This document shows, piece after piece, positions 27,375-34,632 of a stretch of DNA of 64,000 nt. The translations under genes were made by a program, and so were the position numbers. The notes under the pieces are model-generated. The model was given only the letters and a program-made list of their open reading frames with translations. It had not been told where the DNA came from and searched no databases. Source of the stretch: Shewanella atlantica (GTDB lineage Bacteria; Pseudomonadota; Gammaproteobacteria; Enterobacterales; Shewanellaceae); the NCBI RefSeq assembly GCF_003966265.1, contig NZ_RXNV01000004.1:124001-188000 (forward strand), in the 5' to 3' direction. The stretch's first letter is position 1. The number at the start of each line of letters is the position of its first letter.

Positions 27375-27758
27375 ATGAAATTTTTACACACCATGTTAAG
27401 AGTTACCGACCTAGGTAGATCAATCGAATTTTATACTCATGTATTGGGTATGAAAGTACTTGAAAGAACTGAGAACAATGATTACCGCTATACCTTAGTA
27501 TTTGTTGGTTATGAGGAGCAAGCCGGTGGCACCACAATTGAGCTGACCTACAACTGGGATACCAATCAGTATGATCATGGTAATGCTTTTGGCCACCTAG
27601 CATTGGGTGTAGAAAATATATATACCGCTTGTGACAACATCAGAGCCCTAGGTGGTAACGTGACTCGTGAGCCGGGACCGGTAAAAGGTGGCGAAACACA
27701 TATTGCCTTTATTACCGACCCGGATGGTTACCAAATTGAACTGATCCAAGTTCGCTAA
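27375..27758 (+). CDS. gloA: Lactoylglutathione lyase (glyoxalase I)
   Basis: ATG 27375, preceded by AAAGGG, gives 127 residues. The metal ligands of the bacterial nickel-type enzyme are all in place: H5, E56, H74 and E122, the same numbering as E. coli GloA. The enzyme turns the methylglyoxal-glutathione hemithioacetal into S-lactoylglutathione in the cytoplasm. It lies 17 bp before nemA, repeating the nemA-gloA association known from E. coli, where both answer reactive electrophiles. Confidence 0.92.
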   Translation: MKFLHTMLRVTDLGRSIEFYTHVLGMKVLERTENNDYRYTLVFVGYEEQAGGTTIELTYNWDTNQYDHGNAFGHLALGVENIYTACDNIRALGGNVTREPGPVKGGETHIAFITDPDGYQIELIQVR

Positions 27759-27775
27759 TTCAGAGGAATGACAAG

Positions 27776-28876
27776 ATGGAAAATGCACTATTTCAACCGA
27801 TTCAACTTGGTAACCTCTCGCTAAAAAATCGCATCGTCATGCCTCCAATGACTCGCTCTCGCGCCGGACAACCGGGTAATGATGCCAATCAGATGATGGC
27901 AGTTTATTATGCTCAAAGGGCATCAGCAGGCCTGATTGTAGCCGAAGGCACGCAAATTTCAGCAATGGGTCAGGGTTATGCGTGGACTCCTGGTATCTAT
28001 ACGCCAGAACAGATAGCCGGATGGAAGCAGGTAACCGATGCGGTTCACGCCAAAGAGGGAGTTATCTTTGCCCAACTTTGGCATGTAGGCCGCGTAACTC
28101 ACCCTGATAATATTGGTGGTGAGCAGCCTATCTCCTCTTCTGCGCTAAAGGCAGATGGGGTAAAGGTGTTTATCGACAACGGCACCGAAGAACCCGGTTT
28201 TGTCGATGTGGTTGAGCCACGAGAGATGACCAAGACAGACATTAAGCAGGTGATTGGTGAGTATCGCCAAGCTGCACTAAATGCAATTGAAGCCGGTTTT
28301 GATGGTATTGAATTGCACGCGGCTAATGGCTACTTGATTAATCAATTTATCGATTCAAAAGCAAACATGCGTACCGATGAATATGGCGGTTCTATCGAAA
28401 ACAGGCTTCGCTTTCTAGGTGAAGTGGTTGAAGCAATGACAGATGCCATTGGCGCCGATCGTGTGGGCGTTCGTCTTGCACCATTCACATCACTCAACGG
28501 TACAGTGGATGCCACACCGGTAGAAACCTATATTGCCGCGACAGCGCTGCTTAATACTCTCAATGTCGTTTACATTCATATTGCTGAAGTTGATTGGGAT
28601 GATGCGCCAGAAACACCGAAGGTATTTAAAACTTCGGTTCGTGAAGCGTACCAAGGTGTGCTTATTTATGCGGGTCGTTACAACGAAGAGAAAGGTGTTA
28701 AGGCAATCGAAGATGGCGTAGCGGATATGATTGGCTTTGGCCGCCCATTTATCGCCAATCCTGATCTGCCAAACCGAATCAAGAACGGCTACCCATTAGC
28801 TTTGCACACCCCAGAAACCCTGTTTGGTGGTGCAGAGCAAGGACTGACCGACTACCCGAAATACAATCCTGACTAA
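27776..28876 (+). CDS. nemA: N-ethylmaleimide reductase-like ene-reductase (old yellow enzyme)
   Basis: A 366-residue cytoplasmic OYE. It shows FQPIQLGNLSLKNRIVMPPM, QLWHVGR, the substrate-binding HAANGYLINQF (His/Asn pair), RTDEYGGSIENRLRF and IGFGRPFIANPDLP. NemA reduces activated alkenes, maleimides and some nitro compounds using NADPH and FMN. GAGGAATG precedes the ATG. It is co-directional with gloA and forms the cytoplasmic counterpart to the Tat-exported OYE on the other arm. Confidence 0.9.
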   Translation: MENALFQPIQLGNLSLKNRIVMPPMTRSRAGQPGNDANQMMAVYYAQRASAGLIVAEGTQISAMGQGYAWTPGIYTPEQIAGWKQVTDAVHAKEGVIFAQLWHVGRVTHPDNIGGEQPISSSALKADGVKVFIDNGTEEPGFVDVVEPREMTKTDIKQVIGEYRQAALNAIEAGFDGIELHAANGYLINQFIDSKANMRTDEYGGSIENRLRFLGEVVEAMTDAIGADRVGVRLAPFTSLNGTVDATPVETYIAATALLNTLNVVYIHIAEVDWDDAPETPKVFKTSVREAYQGVLIYAGRYNEEKGVKAIEDGVADMIGFGRPFIANPDLPNRIKNGYPLALHTPETLFGGAEQGLTDYPKYNPD

Positions 28877-28946
28877 AGAGCTTATAAGTATTTCCTGGTA
28901 ACTAGATTACTCAACAATATTACTCGGCTATAACACTGAAGCCTGC

Positions 28947-29057
28947 AAGCGAACTCCTACGGTTATACGCTATAGATTATTGCTATAGATAATTGCGATA
29001 GCTCATTGCGATAGCTCATTGCGATAGTTAATCACTACCGTAGGGGGGAGTGCGCTT
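28947..29057 (+). repeat. Inverted-repeat element enclosing a 13-bp tandem array
   Basis: Arms AAGCGAACTCCTACGGT (from 28947) and ACCGTAGGGGGGAGTGCGCTT (29037-29057) are imperfect inverted repeats. Between them are five 13-bp units (28966, 28979, 28992, 29005, 29018) of the form ATTGCGATAGCTC. The whole element ends about 30 bp before the EamA gene. The arms look like a REP-type palindrome, but the internal array is not part of the usual design. Confidence 0.7.
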
Positions 29058-29088
29058 TAGCGTACAATAATCAAGAAGAAAAACCATA

Positions 29089-29991
29089 ATGAAAATACAA
29101 ACGCTGCGCGGAGAAATCTATCTACTGCTGGCGACCTTGCTCGCTGGCGTTGGCTGGATAGCCTCCAAAGAGATCATATCAGAAGTACCGGGAGAGGTAT
29201 TTATCACTGCTCGCTTCTTGCTTGCCAGCCTCATTCTACTGCCATTTTGTTATCGGCGTATTCTTGCACTCACTCTCAAGCAAGTTGTTTCTGTTTGCGC
29301 CGTCGGCGTAATTTTAGCCGCCTCGGTTCAGGTATGGGTTCATGCGATCTCTATCTCCAGCACCTTGGCTGAAGGGGCTTTTATCATGAGTTTGGCGATG
29401 ATTATTGCGCCATTGGTTTCATGGCTACTATTTCAAATCCCCCCAAATCGTGCCTTCTGGATTTCACTCCCGATTGCCATTACCGGAATGACACTATTAA
29501 CCTTGACTAATGATTGGCATGTAGAGCCAAACCAATGGTACTTCCTGTTAGCGTCGGCGCTGCTGTCACTGCATTTTGTGTTTAATAAAAAAGTGGTATC
29601 CACCATTACCCCCTTAGCATCGATCTGTTTGCAACTGTTTATGGTTGGCATTGGCGGCGCGGTTTCGCTCACCTCAATGTCACCAGAAGCGTTTGAACTC
29701 AATCGTCATATTTTGTTTTGGTTTGCAATATCAACTGTTGTCGCAACTGCGCTGCGTTACCTAATGCAAACCGTTGGGCAGTTTTCAGTAAAAATAGAAA
29801 CTGCATCTTTGATTATGATCTTAGAACCCATCTGGACACTGGTATTAAGTATCAGCCTGCTTGGAGAGGTGGTAGTGGTGCAAAAAATGATGGGGGGCGT
29901 GATTATTTTTTTATCCTTATTTGTCTATATCAAGTTATCAAAATCATTAACGAACCCTCAGGCTGGTAAAGCACAAATAAATACATCATAA
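29089..29991 (+). CDS. EamA/DMT family exporter
   Basis: A 300-residue inner-membrane protein with ten predicted helices in two EamA repeats (first GEIYLLLATLLAGVGWIASKE, second from about residue 145, LLASALLSLHFVFNKKVV). The Glu-Pro pair EPIWTLVLSISLLGE near the end is a family hallmark. DMT exporters expel amino acids, metabolites or toxic organics. It follows nemA across a repeat element and may share in removal of electrophile products, which is inference from position only. Confidence 0.85.
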   Translation: MKIQTLRGEIYLLLATLLAGVGWIASKEIISEVPGEVFITARFLLASLILLPFCYRRILALTLKQVVSVCAVGVILAASVQVWVHAISISSTLAEGAFIMSLAMIIAPLVSWLLFQIPPNRAFWISLPIAITGMTLLTLTNDWHVEPNQWYFLLASALLSLHFVFNKKVVSTITPLASICLQLFMVGIGGAVSLTSMSPEAFELNRHILFWFAISTVVATALRYLMQTVGQFSVKIETASLIMILEPIWTLVLSISLLGEVVVVQKMMGGVIIFLSLFVYIKLSKSLTNPQAGKAQINTS

Positions 29992-30102
29992 ACGGTGCGG
30001 GCAGTAAATAGACTAAGGGCGTAAAACGAACTAACATAAGTGGCCTGTCACTATTGATGCTTGATGCCAGTAACTGGTATCCCAATAAGAAACAATTATT
30101 AC

Positions 30103-30303
30103 CTACCACTCAGAGATAATGAAACCGTTACGCCCCTGATCCTTAGCCTCAAACAGTGCATTGTCAGCCTTAGCAACAAACTCATCAACTAGCTTAATTA
30201 AATCTTCAGGCCTTTTATTACCGATGCGAAAATGACACGCACCTATGGATACCGTGATAGGGTCTGGGGTTATGGATACAGTTGAAATGGCCATCTCACC
30301 TTG
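30103..30303 (-). pseudogene. GGDEF domain C-terminal fragment
   Basis: The frame encodes ITVSIGACHFRIGNKRPEDL and ADNALFEAKDQGRNGF, the last third of a diguanylate cyclase domain (ADxALYxAKxxGRN motif). It opens only after an in-frame TAG at 30304-30306, and the catalytic GGDEF loop and everything upstream are missing. It is a truncated relic unless a small peptide is made from ATG 30294. Confidence 0.75.
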
Positions 30304-30539
30304 CTACTCACACAATGTAAAAGGACGTATCTTCGAAACCTGCTTGTAAATAAAGAGTGTATTGAACCTAGTCCAAGACAAATTACATTCAAGTAAAAAG
30401 GTCGATTCGGATTCTGTTACCAATAGCCAGGACACCTAAATGTCTTGAATGCAAAAGCCTGCCAGCTAACATGGGGGCCTAATAGTTGCTCTAATCTTGT
30501 GCCAAATGATCTATCCCACGACACAGATTACAATTTCAT

Positions 30540-30557
30540 ATTTCACATCGGTTTCAC
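30540..30557 (+). promoter_or_regulatory. Direct-repeat response-regulator box, upstream of the 246-residue exported protein
   Basis: ATTTCACATCGGTTTCAC contains TTTCAC twice with an 11-bp period, the layout recognised by OmpR/PhoB-type dimers. It ends 47 bp before the start codon. The same box with one changed base occurs at 34613-34630 and 37843-37860 in the same orientation relative to the gene. Confidence 0.72.
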
Positions 30558-30604
30558 ACTGCAGCTAATACGCTCATTTTCTCTATATTGAAAAAGGGAA
30601 TACT

Positions 30605-31345
30605 ATGCGTTATCGATATTGGCTTACTTTAACCCTACCACTGTTTATCACCACTGCATACTCAGCAGAAACAACCTCTTCTGAACAAAAATTTGAGCAA
30701 AAAATAGAACAGGCCATTGCTGAGTTTGAACAAACGCCGAGAGAATATTGGTCTTATCAAGTATCACGTTATGAAAATGAAGAAGGTGATATTACCCAGA
30801 GTATTGAGCGCTATACGCCAGCTGCGGACATAGATAATCCTTGGGTATTAGTCAGTGCTAATGGCAAGGTACCTACAGCGAAACAGCAACAAAAATTCGT
30901 GAAGAAAAAACGCAAACAGGCTGAGAGTAAAGGAAGTGGCGGCAATTTTTCGCTAAAACTACGAGAGCTAATCAACCTGGATGAACTTCAGCTGGTTACC
31001 GATGAAGAAAATCTTATTATGAGCTTTCCCGTGCAGCTAGCCAGGTTGGGCGATGATGCCGTAGGCAAGCTGCAAGGGAGATTAACTTACAATCAGCAAG
31101 AGCAGTTCATAGAGGAGATAATGATCGTCAATAGTGCTGAGTTTTCACCTATGTTTAGTGCATCTATTTCTGAGCTAACGCTGACCTTTAGTTTTATTAA
31201 GATTGATAGCGCCGTTTTACCTTATCAGCATAAGATGGACATGAAAGGACGCTTTGCTTTATTTTCCGAAATAGATGAAACCTCCACCGATACCTATTCA
31301 GATTATCAATATGCCGGCAAGCCAGATAAGAGTTTAAGCAAGTAA
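30605..31345 (+). CDS. Exported protein of unknown function next to a two-component system
   Basis: The 246-residue product has a signal peptide (MRYRYWLTLTLPLFITTAYS, cleavage near SA-ET) and no recognised domain. The mature part is charged and rich in Glu, Gln and Lys (KFEQKIEQAIAEFEQTPREY), with alternating strands later (LQLVTDEENLIMSFPVQLAR, ISELTLTFSFIKI), and would sit in the periplasm. The gene ends 4 bp from the end of the convergent histidine kinase gene and carries the shared 18-bp box in front, so it is a likely target of that two-component system. AAAAAGGGAA gives a usable ribosome-binding site. Confidence 0.7.
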   Translation: MRYRYWLTLTLPLFITTAYSAETTSSEQKFEQKIEQAIAEFEQTPREYWSYQVSRYENEEGDITQSIERYTPAADIDNPWVLVSANGKVPTAKQQQKFVKKKRKQAESKGSGGNFSLKLRELINLDELQLVTDEENLIMSFPVQLARLGDDAVGKLQGRLTYNQQEQFIEEIMIVNSAEFSPMFSASISELTLTFSFIKIDSAVLPYQHKMDMKGRFALFSEIDETSTDTYSDYQYAGKPDKSLSK

Positions 31346-31349
31346 GCAG

Positions 31350-32621
31350 CTAAACAAATGCGATTGATATTTTTGTGCCCTGGTGACTCGATACGTTTAG
31401 TTGCCAGCCTTGGTGTTCACACAAGCGTTTGACAATAGATAGACCAAAACCATAGCCAGTGCTTTGACTCCCTTTAACAGCGGGCTCCGTGATGTGTGAA
31501 GTGATTGATTTTTCAATTCCTGGGCCCGTGTCTTCAATGACCAATTTATTATCAACAAAGCGAATATTAACTTCACCTAAGTCTGTATATTGAAAGGCAT
31601 TACTCAGTAAATTATCCAGCAATACTTTTAGCATTCCTTGTTGAGCAAATACGCTCGCATCACAATTATCATCCACTCTTACTGCAACAGATTTTTGTGC
31701 CAGTAAATAGTGGTGATCCAGTATCGCTTGTTCTATCAATGGCAGCAGCTTGACTGAATCTTGAACTGCATTGGTGTGCTCTTCTCTTGCAAGCACGAGT
31801 AAGGTGGTTACCGTCTGTTCCATCTGTATCGTGGCGTCAGCGATGCGATCGATGAGACGGTGGGATTCATCAGTAATAGGGTTTTTCTCTTTATAAAGCT
31901 CAACTGCATTTTTAACGATGGCCACCGGCGTTCTTAATTCATGGCTGACATCGCGAGTGAAGCACTTTTCTCGTTCTAACGCCTGACTTATTTGGCGCAT
32001 CGATTGCTCAAGGGTACGTGCCAAAATGCCAATCTCATTATTCGGGTAATTGTGAGCGAAACTGTCAGGAATATTTTCGGGGGCAACGCCATCAACCAGT
32101 TCAGCAAGATCCCGCAGTGGTTTTGCCGTTTTTCGGCCAAGCAGCCAAGCTATTAAACATGCAATTAATGTTAACGCTATGCCACTGTATATTAAAAACG
32201 TTACCACTTCGCCACGAATAGGACGCACTAATAATTTTTGGCTTACTTCGGCTACCAGATAAGTTCCCGGGTATTGTGGAAACTGATACAAGTGGTAATG
32301 GCGCCCTTCTTCACCATAAAATTCAGCCCGATTCGGTTGATGGATAGATTGTTGCTTTAGATCTTGAGGAAAACTGTCTTTTGAGAAATGTAGCGTTAGA
32401 TAATCGTGTCTGATTATTGGCCACGCCCCGGTTTTTTGGTATTCACTGCTGAGATAACTTGCCTCTTGGGTAACTTCTCGTTCAATAAAAGTGTCTTCGA
32501 TGCTGTATAAAAGCACAAAACTAAACAAACCATAAATAACTGACATTATTAAGGTGAAGATACAAAACTGGGCGACGATTCGCCTGCTGAGACTATGGAA
32601 TTTCACCGAGCTATTTTTCAT
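31350..32621 (-). CDS. Sensor histidine kinase
   Basis: ATG 32621 gives 423 residues and overlaps the response regulator gene by 11 bases. Two transmembrane helices (about residues 15-40 and 137-162) enclose a roughly 95-residue periplasmic sensor region. A HAMP-like linker follows, then the HisKA phosphoacceptor H227 in FTRDVSHELRTPVAIVKNAV, and the ATPase boxes NLLSNAFQYTD (N), DTGPGIE (G1) and GYGFGLSIVKRL (G2). It should phosphorylate the regulator encoded just before it. The stimulus is unknown; the targets (an ABC transporter and a periplasmic DJ-1 protein) suggest envelope stress or a toxic compound. Confidence 0.9.
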   Translation of the reverse strand: MKNSSVKFHSLSRRIVAQFCIFTLIMSVIYGLFSFVLLYSIEDTFIEREVTQEASYLSSEYQKTGAWPIIRHDYLTLHFSKDSFPQDLKQQSIHQPNRAEFYGEEGRHYHLYQFPQYPGTYLVAEVSQKLLVRPIRGEVVTFLIYSGIALTLIACLIAWLLGRKTAKPLRDLAELVDGVAPENIPDSFAHNYPNNEIGILARTLEQSMRQISQALEREKCFTRDVSHELRTPVAIVKNAVELYKEKNPITDESHRLIDRIADATIQMEQTVTTLLVLAREEHTNAVQDSVKLLPLIEQAILDHHYLLAQKSVAVRVDDNCDASVFAQQGMLKVLLDNLLSNAFQYTDLGEVNIRFVDNKLVIEDTGPGIEKSITSHITEPAVKGSQSTGYGFGLSIVKRLCEHQGWQLNVSSHQGTKISIAFV

Positions 32622-33312
32622 TGTTAATATCCAAAGTAAAGCCAATACCATGTACCGTTTTCAAGATCGGATAATCAAACGGTTTGTCCAATACATTTCG
32701 TAACTGATAAATATGAGAGCGCATTGCATCGGACTCGGTAGGTTCGTCGCCCCATATTTTTTGCGATAAAACTGAACGGCTGACCACTTGTGGGTAAGCC
32801 TCTGCGAGTTCTGTCAAAATACGAAAGCCCATGGCATGCAAATTAAGCACTTTTCCATCACGGGTGGCCTGTTGTCGCTTTCGATCAACGCTTAAACAAC
32901 CTAAGGTGAGTATGTCGTTAGTCTGCAATAGGTGACGTCTGGAAAGCGCTAAACAGCGAACTTCAAGTTCTTGTAAGGAAAAAGGTTTTGTTAAGTAATC
33001 GTCAGCCCCTGCGGTAAAGCCAGACACCTTATCTTCGATACTATCTCGTGCTGTTAACATTAATATGGGGATATGGCGCGCCGACTTTGCTCGTATTTGC
33101 TGGCAGACTTCAAGACCGTCCATCACGGGTAAGTTCAGGTCGAGTATGATCAGGTCATAGTAATTTTCTAAGGCGAGATCGAGCCCATGCTGCCCTTGGC
33201 CGGTAAAGTCGAATACATGGCCTTTCTCTTCCATGTACTCTGATATGTTGCGTGCGACACTAAGTTGATCTTCAACGAGTAATATCGAAAGTGAAGCAGG
33301 TTTACTTGTCAT
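32611..33312 (-). CDS. OmpR/PhoB-family response regulator
   Basis: ATG 33312 (MTSKPASLSILLVEDQ), with GGAAATT upstream, gives 233 residues; an extension of 20 codons is open but unsupported. The receiver domain has the acidic pair ED near residues 14-15, phosphoacceptor D58 in LIILDLNLPVMDG, T in MLTARD and K in YLTKPF. The C-terminal winged helix ends with VVSRSVLSQKIWGDEPTESD and LRNVLDKPFDYPILKTVHGI, as in QseB-like regulators. Its DNA target is likely the direct repeat TTTCAC-N5-TTTCAC found before three neighbouring transcription units. Confidence 0.92.
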   Translation of the reverse strand: MTSKPASLSILLVEDQLSVARNISEYMEEKGHVFDFTGQGQHGLDLALENYYDLIILDLNLPVMDGLEVCQQIRAKSARHIPILMLTARDSIEDKVSGFTAGADDYLTKPFSLQELEVRCLALSRRHLLQTNDILTLGCLSVDRKRQQATRDGKVLNLHAMGFRILTELAEAYPQVVSRSVLSQKIWGDEPTESDAMRSHIYQLRNVLDKPFDYPILKTVHGIGFTLDINNEK

Positions 33313-33431
33313 AGCAATTTCCAAACATGGTTGGTTAAACTCCCGACATTCCAATTCCAGGCTAAAACACAAAAGACAAGTTCCTCAACCTTGGCTGTCG
33401 AGGCACCTGTCTCATTGCTATATGTCTATGG

Positions 33432-34568
33432 TTAGAATGCTGTTTGTAACATGTCTAACGCGGCTTTGAAATCAGGTTTAGTTATTAGTAGTTGATTGAG
33501 CGTTGCTTTAGCTTGATCAACCTTGCCCAACTTATGCTGTGTCTTAGCGATTTGCATATCTAACTTCGGGTTATTAATTGTTTTTTGCGCAACTATCATT
33601 AACGTTAATGCATGTTCAAATTGCAGATCCGTTTGTGCTGACTTTTGATAATAGAAACCATACATGCCAACGAGTGGTAGTTGATACAGCTCGGGTTTAC
33701 TCGCCAGTTCATTAATCGCTTCAGCCTCTCCTGACAGAAACTTAGCGATGACCGTCATGGTTTTATCTTCGCTATATTGTTCAGCATCAACCGGGGTTAA
33801 TCCCAGGCTTGTTACCAAGGCTGTTGCGACACCAACAGTAGATACCGGGTTTTGCCCTGTGATTAGGCGGTCATCAATCGCAACATGGCTTAACATCATA
33901 TCACTCGACTGAAATTTAGCGCCGCGTTCAACGAGTTTATCTTGCAACATGAATTCGAACTTGCTTAACCATTTTTTGCCAAATAATTGCTCTTCCTGGT
34001 TGGTAAAACTATTAACCGCTTTATTGGCAACCAGGTAGCTACCGTCACTTAATTTTACATCAACTAACGCGGCTGGCCCGTGGCACACTGCCGCTACAGT
34101 GCCTTTTTGTTGATAGATGTTAGCAATGGCTGTTTTTAATGCTTCATCCTTAGGTAAGTCAAACATGGCGCCTTTACCACCAACAATGAATATAGCATCG
34201 TAATTTTGTGCGTTAAGTGCTGTGGTTGCTAATGTGTTGTTCAGCATTGCCATCGCTTCAGCATCCGCTAACACTTTGGCATTATAAGGTTTGCCTGGGT
34301 CATATTTGTCGGCAACAACTTTGCCGCCTTGGGGGCTTGCCACATCAACCGCAATGCCATTGTCCCTAAATACCCTATAGGCTTTGGCAAACTCATCAAA
34401 TTCATAACCCGGTTTTTGTTCACCTTGCTGCTGACCATAGCCACTTATCACCATCACAATTTTCTTAGTCTCGGCGGCAACACCAGGCTGTATGGATATA
34501 GCGGTTAATGTGAGAAACATCGCCAGCTTAATTGACAGTTGTTTGGTTCGTTTTAATAGAGCTTTCAT
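33432..34568 (-). CDS. Exported DJ-1/PfpI family protein
   Basis: ATG 34568, preceded by GGAGGAG, gives 378 residues. A signal peptide (about residues 1-30, ending GVAA) sends it to the periplasm. The DJ-1/PfpI core of about 220 residues has AIFIVGGKGAMFDL, the nucleophile elbow GTVAAVCHGPAALV with catalytic Cys, and INPVST-like GQNPVSTVGVA. Cytosolic relatives (Hsp31/YajL) act as glyoxalases or chaperones. The C-terminal roughly 120 residues are helical and TPR-like (YQLPLVGMYGFYYQKSAQTD, AKTQHKLGKVDQAKATLNQL), an unusual addition. The shared box at 34613-34630 lies 44 bp in front, giving it its own promoter inside the ABC transporter/regulator run. Confidence 0.78.
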   Translation of the reverse strand: MKALLKRTKQLSIKLAMFLTLTAISIQPGVAAETKKIVMVISGYGQQQGEQKPGYEFDEFAKAYRVFRDNGIAVDVASPQGGKVVADKYDPGKPYNAKVLADAEAMAMLNNTLATTALNAQNYDAIFIVGGKGAMFDLPKDEALKTAIANIYQQKGTVAAVCHGPAALVDVKLSDGSYLVANKAVNSFTNQEEQLFGKKWLSKFEFMLQDKLVERGAKFQSSDMMLSHVAIDDRLITGQNPVSTVGVATALVTSLGLTPVDAEQYSEDKTMTVIAKFLSGEAEAINELASKPELYQLPLVGMYGFYYQKSAQTDLQFEHALTLMIVAQKTINNPKLDMQIAKTQHKLGKVDQAKATLNQLLITKPDFKAALDMLQTAF

Positions 34569-34612
34569 CAATATCTCCTCCAATGATTTATGCACAGTGT
34601 TACGGCTTCAGC

Positions 34613-34630
34613 GTGAAACAGATGTGAAAT
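34613..34630 (-). promoter_or_regulatory. Direct-repeat response-regulator box, upstream of the DJ-1-like gene
   Basis: On the minus strand it reads ATTTCACATCTGTTTCAC, ending 44 bp before the DJ-1-like start. It lies almost directly after the permease stop codon, so the downstream gene can be switched independently of read-through. See the copies at 30540 and 37843. Confidence 0.75.
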
Positions 34631-34632
34631 AG

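Larger units (their letters stand above)
29992..30604. other. Gene-poor interval with a GGDEF remnant and a regulator box
   Basis: Apart from the GGDEF fragment (30103-30303) and the 18-bp direct-repeat box (30540-30557), nothing definite was seen in this roughly 600-bp stretch. Confidence 0.5.

Noticed and set aside
28966-29030. Regular repeats that might suggest a CRISPR array
   Set aside because: Units are contiguous 13-mers without spacers, and no cas genes are near.
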